Source: Homalodisca vitripennis (taxonomy: Eukaryota; Arthropoda; Insecta; Hemiptera; Cicadellidae). From it: a DNA stretch of 64,000 bases. Location: positions 62,001-126,000 of the forward strand of contig NW_025778909.1 of the NCBI RefSeq assembly GCF_021130785.1. The letters are read 5' to 3'. Shown here in pieces: positions 35,593 through 42,988 of this stretch. The notes below the pieces were generated by a model that saw nothing but the letters and a program-made list of their open reading frames with translations, was not told where the DNA came from and made no database searches. Made by a program: the position numbers and the translations under genes. Within the stretch, counting starts at the first letter, position 1, and every line of letters starts with the position of its first letter.

Positions 35593-35866
35593 TGTTCACG
35601 TTCCACGTTCACGTTCATGTTTCACGTTCGTGTTTACGTTTCACGTTCGTGTTTCACGTTCATGTTTTACGTTTCGTGTTCACGTTTTCACGTTTCGTGT
35701 TCACGTTCCACGTTTCGTGTTCACGTTCTCGTTCACGTTCTCGTTCACGTTCTCGTTCACGTTTTACGTTCCACGTTCACGTTTTACGTTCCACGTTCAC
35801 GTTTTTACGTTCCACGTTCACGTTTTTACGTTCCACGTTCAAGTTTTTACGTTCCACGTTTCAAAA
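35593..35866. repeat. Degenerate (TTCACG)n / (TTCCACG)n array
   Basis: About 275 bp built almost only from CACGTT, TTCACGTT and TTCCACGTTT words, filling the gap between the ATPase and the PLA2 gene. All three plus-strand frames remain open through it because the 6-bp unit lacks stops. It is rich in CpG and in the palindrome ACGT, unlike the AT-rich surroundings. It could be a regulatory or DNA-binding array; no protein is inferred. Confidence 0.9.
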
Positions 35867-35882
35867 TTTTCCTAAATAAATG
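35867..35882 (+). promoter_or_regulatory. TAAATG-type start motif, PLA2 gene
   Basis: TTTTCCTAAATAAATGG at ATG 35,880, directly after the TTCACG array. Confidence 0.6.
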
Positions 35883-37178
35883 GCGAACGTAACTTCTGAA
35901 GAAGCGAAAAAACTTGATCAAATCGAAAAGAAATTAATCAAAGAATTTAAAGAACAGATTCGAATGGATGAAGAAGAACAAGAACTTATTCAAAAAATTA
36001 ATCAACTTGTAACTTCTGCAATAAAAAATGTTGAGGGCAAAATTGAAAATGTTTTAAGCGATAATCAAAATTTAATGAATTTGGTTCCAGTTGTACGACA
36101 ATTTGCTGATATTTCGATACCAGAATCTGAGTTTGAATTGCCAAAATTACCATCGTCAACACCATTTAGACCTAGAATCATTGAAGAATCTACAATAGTT
36201 GAACCAATAAGTCCTGGAACGACGGATATAATAATTGGTGAAATTGGTAGAAAATTCCTTCCTAGAGCGAAGGATGATAAATTTGGTTTGTATTGGGATA
36301 GAAAAAAGAAAAGTTTTATGATTGGAAATTTGCCCGTAAATTTTGAACATAATGACATAGTTATTAATGAAAAAATGTACGAAGGTACTCAGGGTTTATG
36401 GAGATTATTAACAGGCACTGATGTTCCAAAAGACGGTTTATATTCTGAAGAAGACTTGAAAAAGTATACTGAAATTTTATGGAAATCTGATTCAATTTAC
36501 AAAAATAATGATCCATCAACTAAGAAACCAAAGTCAAGTAAAGGTAAAAAATATCTCAATTTGATTAAACCAATTTGGGAAAAACGAATCGAAGGATCTG
36601 GTATAAGAAAATACAGTGATAATAAGATTGAGTACAGATATATCGACGATTTGACAAAACTCGATGGAATTATAAATTATATTTATGCTCAAGAAAAGGC
36701 TGGAAACAACAATTTTTTGAACGAAAAGAAAGCGATTAAAGATTTTATTTCGAACAAACTTGATGAAATGATTGAAAAACCTGATGGAATTAAATATTTA
36801 AAACGAGTTTTGCCGGCAATAAGTTCATCTATGATTGAGGGTAGTGGACTTTTGAATGATTTTATCAACAATTTACCTTTTGAATTACACGTACCAACTT
36901 ATCAGTATCTGGGGCCTGGCACAAAACTCGAAAAAAGACTAAAAAGAGGAGATCCTGGTATAAATAAATTAAATCAAGCTGCTATGGAACACGATATTTT
37001 TTATGCAAAACATAGAGACACAAATTCCAGACATATAGCAGATAAAGTTTTGCAAGATAAAGCAATGGATAGATTTTTATCAAAAGATGCTAGTTTAGGT
37101 GAAAGATTTGTTGCGCTTCCAACAGCTGGAGCAATGTTTTTGAAGAGAAAACTAGGAATGGGAATCGAAGAGAACTAG
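35880..37178 (+). CDS. Virion-type phospholipase A2 protein with adenain-like cleavage sites
   Basis: An intact 432-aa protein. Residues 1-60 are charged and coiled-coil-like; the middle (about 120-200) has FGLYWDRKKKSFMIGNLPV and a GTQGLWRLLTG segment of the kind found in Polinton and adintovirus virion proteins. The C-terminal ~100 residues are a parvovirus-VP1-type phospholipase A2: calcium loop YLGPGT (343-348) and catalytic HDIFY (H371, D372). In parvoviruses this activity opens the endosomal membrane during entry; a similar role is inferred here. Two IEGS-G sequences (237-241 and 319-323) match the adenovirus protease consensus (M/I/L)xGx-G and flank the region before the PLA2 domain. 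It precedes the 149-aa protein and the protease. Confidence 0.85.
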   Translation: MANVTSEEAKKLDQIEKKLIKEFKEQIRMDEEEQELIQKINQLVTSAIKNVEGKIENVLSDNQNLMNLVPVVRQFADISIPESEFELPKLPSSTPFRPRIIEESTIVEPISPGTTDIIIGEIGRKFLPRAKDDKFGLYWDRKKKSFMIGNLPVNFEHNDIVINEKMYEGTQGLWRLLTGTDVPKDGLYSEEDLKKYTEILWKSDSIYKNNDPSTKKPKSSKGKKYLNLIKPIWEKRIEGSGIRKYSDNKIEYRYIDDLTKLDGIINYIYAQEKAGNNNFLNEKKAIKDFISNKLDEMIEKPDGIKYLKRVLPAISSSMIEGSGLLNDFINNLPFELHVPTYQYLGPGTKLEKRLKRGDPGINKLNQAAMEHDIFYAKHRDTNSRHIADKVLQDKAMDRFLSKDASLGERFVALPTAGAMFLKRKLGMGIEEN

Positions 37179-37182
37179 AAAT

Positions 37183-37199
37183 TTTAACTATATAAATGG
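37183..37199 (+). promoter_or_regulatory. TAAATG-type start motif
   Basis: TTTAACTATATAAATGG at ATG 37,196, starting 5 bp after the PLA2 gene stop. Confidence 0.7.
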
Positions 37200-37645
37200 A
37201 GGTGAACGTAAACTTCAGCAAAAATCAGAAAGAAAAAATAAAATCCGCTTTTAAGAAGAAAATACCCGATAGTATTCAATTTAAAATAGATCAACTAAAA
37301 AATGGCGAAGATAAGATATTTTTAACAAATAGACAATACAATAAACTCGAAAAACATAAGAAAAACAATAAAGGAACCAGAATAGAATTTTCTTATAATC
37401 AGTTGAAAGAACTCAAAAATGGTGGACTTTTGAAAGATTTATTAGATTTTGGAGAAAATATTCCAGTTGTTAAAAATGTTGTTCCTTATGTTCGTAAAGC
37501 TGCTCCAATCGTTAAAAAATATGTGATTCCTATTGTTCGAAACATTTTAAATTGGTTAGATAAAGAGTTGGAAGATGTTACAGGATCTGGATTAGATGAA
37601 AAAACTTTGAATTACGTGAAATCAAACATTGAAAAAAAAATTTAA
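37196..37645 (+). CDS. Small basic virion-like protein (149 aa), pVI-like candidate
   Basis: An intact 149-aa lysine-rich protein. N-terminal half: FSKNQKEKIKSAFKKK, KIFLTNRQYNKLEKHK and IEFSYNQLKELKNGGLL, the repeated 'LT/S-xxQ' style seen in small Polinton proteins. Residues ~85-125 form an amphipathic helix-rich stretch with evenly spaced prolines and lysines (VVPYVRKAAPIVKKYVIPIV). Near the C terminus VTGS-G (128-132) resembles the protease cleavage motif of the preceding protein. By size, charge and amphipathic segment it may correspond to the minor core or pVI-like proteins of adenoviruses; this is inference. Its 3' end overlaps the protease frame in an A9 run. Confidence 0.7.
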   Translation: MEVNVNFSKNQKEKIKSAFKKKIPDSIQFKIDQLKNGEDKIFLTNRQYNKLEKHKKNNKGTRIEFSYNQLKELKNGGLLKDLLDFGENIPVVKNVVPYVRKAAPIVKKYVIPIVRNILNWLDKELEDVTGSGLDEKTLNYVKSNIEKKI

Positions 37646-38060
37646 ACCTTTAACATTCGTAGAATTGGAAGAAATCTGCAAAAATATTAAACATTTTAGA
37701 GGAATCTTCATGAGAGATACATTACCTGAAAAAGTTAAGAAATTTGAATGTGGAATTGTGAATTTAGACTCGATTATGGGAAGTGGAACGCATTGGATTT
37801 GTTATTATAAAAATGATAAGAATGCATGTTATTTTGATTCGTATGGAAGAATTGAGGACAAACCACCTATAGAATTGATTAAATATTTGAAAAAATCAAG
37901 CGTCTACTACAATGATTCTCAGATTCAAGACTATAAAGATCCCCCAATTTGTGGCCATTTATGTGTTTTTGTTTTGAATGAACTGAGTAATGGTAAAGAT
38001 TTTAAAGAAGTTGTTAACAAATTATTACTTAATAAATATGGATTCACAAAATATTTTTGA
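37629..38060 (+). CDS. pro: Adenain-like cysteine protease (maturation protease)
   Basis: Ulp1/adenain-type protease expected to cleave virion precursors. Numbering from 37,629: catalytic His55 in SGTHWICYY, Asp70 in YFDSYG, Gln98 or Gln100, and Cys112 in CGHLCVFVL. The frame opens at TTG 37,629, with no ATG until 37,710 (MRDTLPEK). The upstream portion, including IKHFRGIFMRD, looks like normal protease sequence, so either the original start has decayed, a non-AUG start is used, or slippage in the A9 tract shared with the upstream gene (overlap 17 bp) joins the two. The 3' end overlaps the next gene by 23 bp. Catalytic residues are all present. Confidence 0.88.
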   Translation: MKKKFKPLTFVELEEICKNIKHFRGIFMRDTLPEKVKKFECGIVNLDSIMGSGTHWICYYKNDKNACYFDSYGRIEDKPPIELIKYLKKSSVYYNDSQIQDYKDPPICGHLCVFVLNELSNGKDFKEVVNKLLLNKYGFTKYF

Positions 38061-38958
38061 CGTATTTGGAACACAAATTATTCAAAATGTAGATAATAGT
38101 TTCAATTTTGATAGTTTGAGAAATGAGTTTGATAACAAGTTAGAAAATTTATTACAAAACCTTCCAGATTCAGATATGTTTGCTGTCGAGATTGAAGATT
38201 TTAAAGCAGAATATGATAACAAACTTGCAAATTTCATGAGTTCAAATGAAGTTGCTGATAAAATAAAAACATTGGAAAAAGAAGTCGATGATGGTGTAAA
38301 AAAATTATTTACCAATTTAATGTCTCATATTGAAAAAGCTGATAAAATTACTGAAGCGATCAAAGTTGAAAAGAATTATGTTAGTTTGGCTAATAAAAAA
38401 AGAATTGTCGGTGTTCGACCTGGTATTGACAAACATGATGTTGTTGTTAAAGAACAAATTTTAAAACCTCTAAAATTATCAGAAAACATCGATATTGTTG
38501 ATTTACATGATCCGAATGTTAAAAATGCCTTAGATTTTAAAGGAAAAAGAATTAGCAGTGTTAGTAAAGGAATTAATCCATTTGATGTTGTTGTAATGAT
38601 TCAATTAGAAGATCCTATTAAAATGTTTAATGAACTAAAACAAAATTAAGAGAATCATAAACAGCATGTTAAAGATTTTACAACAGAAGTCTATGACAAG
38701 TTAGAAGCCAGAAATAGAAGATCAGTAGACGATGTTGGTGAAATTAATGAAAAACTTACTAATTTTAAAGAGTCTTTTGATAAGTTTAGTTTAGATGCTA
38801 CGAAAACTTTTGAGAATATTGGTCATAAATTTGTTGAATACAATGATTCTAATGCTGTCAAATTTCAAAAATTAGAAGAAAAAATTAATAAGTTCGAGGA
38901 AAATCTTAATATAATTTTTGAAAATATTGATAACAGATTTAATAGATTAGACGGCTAA
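38038..38958 (+). pseudogene. Fibre-like coiled-coil structural protein, one in-frame stop
   Basis: A frame of 306 codons from ATG 38,038 (TAAATATGG context) with TAA at 38,647-38,649 after 203 codons; the same frame continues to 38,956-38,958. It consists of heptad-rich coiled coil at both ends (for example KLEEKINKFEENLNI) around a central pair of motifs about 50 residues apart: KRIVGVRPGIDKHDVVVKE and KRISSVSKGINPFDVVVMI. That 'RI..V..G.n..DvV' element is reminiscent of repeats in trimeric phage and viral fibres, suggesting a fibre or attachment-type structural protein. The truncated 203-aa product would lose the C-terminal coil. Overlaps the protease gene end by 23 bp. Confidence 0.65.
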
Positions 38959-38968
38959 GATGACTAAT

Positions 38969-38985
38969 TTTCCTTATATAAATGG
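38969..38985 (+). promoter_or_regulatory. TAAATG-type start motif
   Basis: TTTTCCTTATATAAATGGC at ATG 38,982. Confidence 0.65.
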
Positions 38986-39125
38986 CGCTCATATATTGTG
39001 TGAGATGTAAAGAAAAAACTGCAACAAATGATATAAAATACTATGCAAACATCAATGGAGTTAAGAGAATATCTGGAAAATGTGCTGAATGTAACACTAA
39101 AAAGAGCCAATTTATAAAAACTTGA
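38982..39125 (+). CDS. 47-aa zinc-ribbon protein (DUF5679-like)
   Basis: A tiny gene: 47 codons plus TGA. It shows YCVRCKEKT near the N terminus and GKCAECNTKKSQFIK near the C terminus, that is, two CxxC pairs about 25 residues apart, forming one zinc ribbon. The layout is the same as the N-terminal domain of the integrase at 31,494 (HCHKCKKKT, then a Cys pair and NKSKFIK). It is known in other viruses as a short zinc-ribbon domain of unknown function. The strong start motif and clean frame support its being real. Confidence 0.8.
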   Translation: MALIYCVRCKEKTATNDIKYYANINGVKRISGKCAECNTKKSQFIKT

Positions 39126-39153
39126 TTTTGAAATTTTTTCTTAATAAATAGAG

Positions 39154-39552
39154 ATGGCGGGACATTACAGTGCTTTCGATCTTTTTATAATGCAACACGA
39201 AAGAGATTTGAAAAAAGAACATTGGGATGACATTTCTCAAAAATATGAATTATCCGAAGATATGATGAGATTATACGTAAACAAATTGAATTGGTATAAC
39301 ATTGCAAAATATCAAACTCTGTCCCCAGAGTTCATTCAAGAAAATATACATTATCAATTAAAAGATCATATGTCTGTTCTTTGTCTCTATCAACACTTGA
39401 GTATAAAGTTTTTGGATGAAAATAAAGATACAGTTGATTGGAACAATATTATAGATAGCGGTTACTATCCTGTGCAAATTTTATTGAAATATGTGACCGA
39501 GATCGCAAAATTTAAGGAAGAGAATCCTGAATATGACGAAGTAGATCATTAA
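39154..39552 (+). CDS. Tandem-repeat protein (132 aa) of the 'LSxxFIxxxxxxxxW' type
   Basis: Intact 132-aa acidic protein built from about three 24-26-residue repeats: residues 23-45 (HWDDISQKYELSEDMMRLYV), 46-71 (NWYNIAKYQTLSPEFIQENI) and 72-95 (LCLYQHLSIKFLDEN..TVDW). Similar repeats occur in proteins of large DNA viruses, but I know no proven function. The gene at 42,141-42,674 ends with the same signature (LSKEFIRDH...VDWDKL), so the element carries two members. Start: ATG 39,154 after TTAATAAATAGAG, a displaced version of the usual motif. It may be a host-interaction or scaffold protein; unproven. Confidence 0.75.
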   Translation: MAGHYSAFDLFIMQHERDLKKEHWDDISQKYELSEDMMRLYVNKLNWYNIAKYQTLSPEFIQENIHYQLKDHMSVLCLYQHLSIKFLDENKDTVDWNNIIDSGYYPVQILLKYVTEIAKFKEENPEYDEVDH

Positions 39553-39670
39553 AAATGACTCTAATCTTTTTAATTATTTTACTAAAATTTATATCTTTTC
39601 TTATAAAAACGTACATTAGATCGATGAAAAAATGATATCTTTCTTATACATGATGTTTAAAATTTCTAAA

Positions 39671-39688
39671 TTTTCTCTTATTAAATGG
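39671..39688 (+). promoter_or_regulatory. TAAATG-type start motif, major capsid gene
   Basis: TTTTCTCTTATTAAATGGC at ATG 39,685. Confidence 0.7.
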
Positions 39689-40879
39689 CGGACTACAGAA
39701 AATATGCTAGTGATATTGAAAGGGCGGAGTTTAAAAATTTCTATCCAATTAGTAAACAACATTTGAATGAACCGAATAAAAGAACTGAGTTTAATATTGA
39801 TTTTGGAGATAACTTTTGCTCGTCTAACTTCCAGTTTTATATTTCTGGAACTTTAACAAAACAAGATGGTCAAGCATATCTTGGAACTGATAATGTTAGA
39901 TTAATCGATAATTTTTATACCGTTTTTATTTTCTAAGATTGAAGTAAGAAAACACAATAAATTGATAGAAGAAGTCGAAAACTGTGGCCAATTAAGCACA
40001 ATTAAAGGAACTATTTCGTATTCAAAAAGTGATGTTATTTCTCAAACTTCTAATGGCTTTGAATCAGATTTTAAATTTGGTGTTTTTGAAGCAGCTGGAA
40101 ATTTATCTCATTTTGGATTAGGATTTTTTGAAAATGTTACTATTCCGATCTATAAAGGAGGATTTTATCTAAGTTTTATAAGAGCAGAAGACGATGATGT
40201 GATTCTGAAGACTGCAACTGGAAATGTTATGCCTGTTGATGGAAAAATAACAATTACAGATTTTTTTATTAGAGTTCCAATGATTGATTATAAAACCACG
40301 AGTAAAATTAGATTGATTGATAAAATTACAAAAAGTCAAAACATTATGTTTAATTTTCTAGATTGGCAATGTATTGAACAAAAAGGTATTTCCGGAACAA
40401 CTTATTCGTTCGATATTACAAACATTTATAGAAATATCTTCAATCCCAAGTTCGTTATTATAGGTTTTCAAACAGATAGACAGAATAATCAAGAAAAAAA
40501 TCCTTCAAAGTTCGATAGTTTGAATGTAAAAAATATCAGAGTAAAATTGAACGGTTCTTATTATCCAGATGAATTACAAAATTTAAACATTTCAGGAGGT
40601 CTTTTCAGAATCATGTATCAGATGTATCAAGATTTTAAGAAAGTTTACTGTAATAATAAGGAAATGTATTACAATCCTAAAGAATTTTTAGCGAATAGAC
40701 CTATTTATGTCATTGATACAACAAAGAGTTTGACAAATATTTCTGGTTCAAAGAACGATATAATTATCAATATGGATTTTCAAAAAGCTGTTACAAACGC
40801 GATTTGTTATGTGGTTGTGGTTTCTGAGAAAATTTTAGCCTATGATGTGATTAAGAACGATATTAGAGAAATTCAATAA
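39685..40879 (+). pseudogene. MCP: Major capsid protein (double jelly-roll), one frameshift
   Basis: The Polinton major capsid (PX) gene. Open from ATG 39,685 for 76-83 codons (RTEFNIDFGDNF, NFQFYISGTLT), then the frame changes near 39,915; the second frame continues immediately with SKIEVRKHNKLIEEVENC and stays open to 40,879, giving a total near 397 codons. It is beta-rich throughout, with a C-terminal segment (NMDFQKAVTNAICYVVVVSE) that I associate with this family. A one-base indel in the T-rich stretch at about 39,905-39,925 explains the break. It would form the icosahedral shell together with the penton-like protein. Assignment rests on the gene set, length and pattern rather than on structure. 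Confidence 0.85.
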
Positions 40880-41196
40880 CAAAAGACTTTTAATATGTTC
40901 TTGTTTTCTATTAACAAATAATTTTTAAACGTTAACTTAAAAAGTTATTACAAGGATTGAATAAATAAAATACATTGAAGATATTTCAAGAAGTTGTTTT
41001 TTATTAATTAAAGATGAAACATAAGTATCGTTTTAAAGACGTATTCACATCGTATTTGTACCACACACGGCGTGTGCAAAGCAAGGTCATTGTTTGGTGT
41101 CACTACTGTCCTTGTACCACACACGGCGTGCGCAAAGCAAGGTCATTGTTTGGTATCACTGGCGGAAGTGTTACAGATATGATGCAGGCGTAGTGA
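40880..41196. repeat. Spacer with a 56-bp tandem duplication
   Basis: Two adjacent copies of TTGTACCACACACGGCGTG...GGTCATTGTTTGG at about 41,055-41,110 and 41,111-41,166, differing at two or three positions. CACACGGCGTGTG in the first copy is an odd-centred palindrome. It lies just downstream of the cargo gene and is GC-richer than the rest of the element. Confidence 0.85.
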
Positions 41197-41883
41197 TTAA
41201 TACATATTCATTTCTTCTCTTTGTTCTGACGACATCGGTGACACCACTGTGGACTGTTGATCTTTCCAAAACAATCTGTATTCTTCATTCCTTCCCAACA
41301 TAGTGTTTATTTCTTTCTTGATCTGTAGAAATTTGTGTACTGATATTGATAAGTTTTGAAGTTTTGGGTATTTGTTTATAAGTTTTCCAACACTTATAAG
41401 ATTGCTTGCATAACCATCACTTATATTAAAATTAATTTTCAAATGCCTTTTCCATGTCTCATCCCTGTATTCAGCTTCAAAAAAACTTTTGTAAATGCAG
41501 AGATAATGGCCATAAACAGCATACATGTTAAAATGTTTTGCGTTGCTTATTTTAAGCTTATCACTACATTTAGTGAGGAAGTTATAAACAGCAGTCTGAT
41601 CTGATTGTAGTGGAAGTGGCTCTTCATTTACTGTTAATGAGTTAACTAAAAGACTTACAAGGTAGCTATGTAACTTTGATGGATCCTTGGCTTTAGACGT
41701 TTTTTCTTTCAGCAGCGATTCAACGCTATATTTTGGACGTTTTGAAAGCACTAAATTACCACTATCATACTTCTGCTTAATATTATCAATTCCACTTTGT
41801 TCAATTTGTAACAAAACCTTAACACACTCCCTATGGTACCGTTTCAAAGTATTCACTTGTTCAATTACATTAACCTCTTCCAT
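41197..41883 (-). CDS. Cargo protein of unknown function (228 aa)
   Basis: Intact leftward gene. The open frame extends to an ATG at 42,021, but I prefer the ATG at 41,883 (MEEVNVIEQVNTLK), since the upstream 46 codons are hydrophobic and Cys-rich in a manner unlike the rest. It is mainly helical and charged, with a C-terminal block (SDGYASNLISVGKLINKYP, then LSISVHKFLQIKKEINTML) that resembles a small DNA-binding helical module, though I cannot name a family. Unlike its neighbours it lacks the TAAATG start motif, and its flanks (41,050-41,170 and 41,940-42,005) are GC-richer and share CACAC(G/C)nnGCGTG words. It may be an acquired gene with a host-type promoter. Confidence 0.6.
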   Translation of the reverse strand: MEEVNVIEQVNTLKRYHRECVKVLLQIEQSGIDNIKQKYDSGNLVLSKRPKYSVESLLKEKTSKAKDPSKLHSYLVSLLVNSLTVNEEPLPLQSDQTAVYNFLTKCSDKLKISNAKHFNMYAVYGHYLCIYKSFFEAEYRDETWKRHLKINFNISDGYASNLISVGKLINKYPKLQNLSISVHKFLQIKKEINTMLGRNEEYRLFWKDQQSTVVSPMSSEQREEMNMY

Positions 41884-42140
41884 CACTACAATATACAGTA
41901 TGAAAATAGTTACTTGATTACACATACACTGTTGATAACAAAGAGTGACCACACCCAGCGTGAGTGATGTGCAGCGTGCGCTTGTTGCGGTTACACTTGA
42001 CGCATAGAGGAAAAAACTCATCGTTGAGCTGTGTATAGAAACAAGGAAACATTACTATGACAAATCATTCATTTTGTATGTCTTTCATTATATCGTAATG
42101 AATTGCTGAATGACAAACGTTTCTCTTTTCTTCGTCAGAA

Positions 42141-42674
42141 TCACACACACAATACATCTGTTTCGTAAATATTTTTTCCATATAATTTATCCCAATCTAC
42201 AACAAAAGCGTGATCTCTTATAAATTCCTTTGATAAATCTTGTTGTTTACAAAGACTTGTTAAAAAACTAGCTGTATGCATATTCCTTGGCCAGTATGGA
42301 TATTGTCTTCTCAACATTTCAACAAATAAACAATGAAATTTAGCATAAAAGCGATGAAAAATGTCAGATTGTTGGTGTTTTAGTTTATTTTGTAAAAATC
42401 GGAATATTTTTCTTATTTTTCTATTATTTAATTTAAAATCTCCTATTACATTTAACATATTTATACTATCTAAGTTGTCTGTAATAAATTGCATTGAACA
42501 CCTTTTAGTACTTAAAAGTTCTCTGAATTCGTTTTCATTTAAGGATTCGTTTTCACTTAAGGAAAATATCAACATTTGTTTAACATATTTAGGTAATTCA
42601 AAGAAGTCTTTATAACTATTTCCTGTGGTAAGTTCTTTAAATGCTAGAAACTGAAGTGATTTTGGAGAGTTCAT
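42141..42674 (-). CDS. Unknown protein (177 aa) with one viral-repeat signature
   Basis: Intact 177-aa leftward gene starting at ATG 42,674. It is helical and basic, with no recognised catalytic motif. The C-terminal segment DLSKEFIRDHAFVVDWDKLY matches the repeat of the 132-aa protein at 39,154. TCTACTAAATAGTC lies about 20 bp ahead of the start, a variant of the element's start motif displaced from the ATG. Function unknown. Confidence 0.65.
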   Translation of the reverse strand: MNSPKSLQFLAFKELTTGNSYKDFFELPKYVKQMLIFSLSENESLNENEFRELLSTKRCSMQFITDNLDSINMLNVIGDFKLNNRKIRKIFRFLQNKLKHQQSDIFHRFYAKFHCLFVEMLRRQYPYWPRNMHTASFLTSLCKQQDLSKEFIRDHAFVVDWDKLYGKNIYETDVLCV

Positions 42675-42711
42675 GTTGTTTGATGACTATTTAGTAGAAT
42701 AGATTTTTTAT

Positions 42712-42960
42712 TTAAGAAAAATAATTTGCTAAATTCATATTATTCTCTTTCATTCCTTCTAAAACTTCAAAAATATACTCTTTCGCTGATGAAAAATCTC
42801 GATTTCTTCCGGAATAATCTTTGTAATCATAGACAAAATATCCTAAATAGTTGTACAGTAGAATGAAATTATTTCTATTTATCTCTGTTGTAGAAATGTA
42901 AACATAAACATTTGTGCTGAAAAATTTATATCTCGGTAGACTTAGTTCCATAATCTCCAT
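42712..42960 (-). CDS. Unknown small protein (82 aa)
   Basis: Intact 82-aa frame from ATG 42,960, in a GTTTAAATGGAG context. It is rich in Tyr, Phe and Asn, with a beta-like N-terminal half (YKFFSTNVYVYIST) and a helical tail (AKEYIFEVLEGMKEN). I recognise no family. The compact divergent arrangement with 42,986 and the precise start motif are the main reasons to call it a gene. Confidence 0.6.
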   Translation of the reverse strand: MEIMELSLPRYKFFSTNVYVYISTTEINRNNFILLYNYLGYFVYDYKDYSGRNRDFSSAKEYIFEVLEGMKENNMNLANYFS

Positions 42961-42988
42961 TTAAACAAAAAATCTTTTTGTTTAAATG
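42958..42988. promoter_or_regulatory. 31-bp palindromic bidirectional start motif
   Basis: CATTTAAACAAAAA at the left and TTTTTGTTTAAATG at the right form a near-perfect palindrome whose outer bases are the two start codons (minus-strand ATG at 42,960, plus-strand ATG at 42,986). Only 25 bp separate the coding regions, so each promoter must lie within this palindrome or inside the opposite gene. Confidence 0.8.

Noticed and set aside
35617..35892. Three overlapping open frames of 76-91 codons
   Set aside because: All come from the stop-free TTCACG hexamer array; the real gene starts at 35,880.
41356..41917. Plus-strand frames of 76-82 codons
   Set aside because: Antisense shadows of the leftward 228-aa cargo gene.
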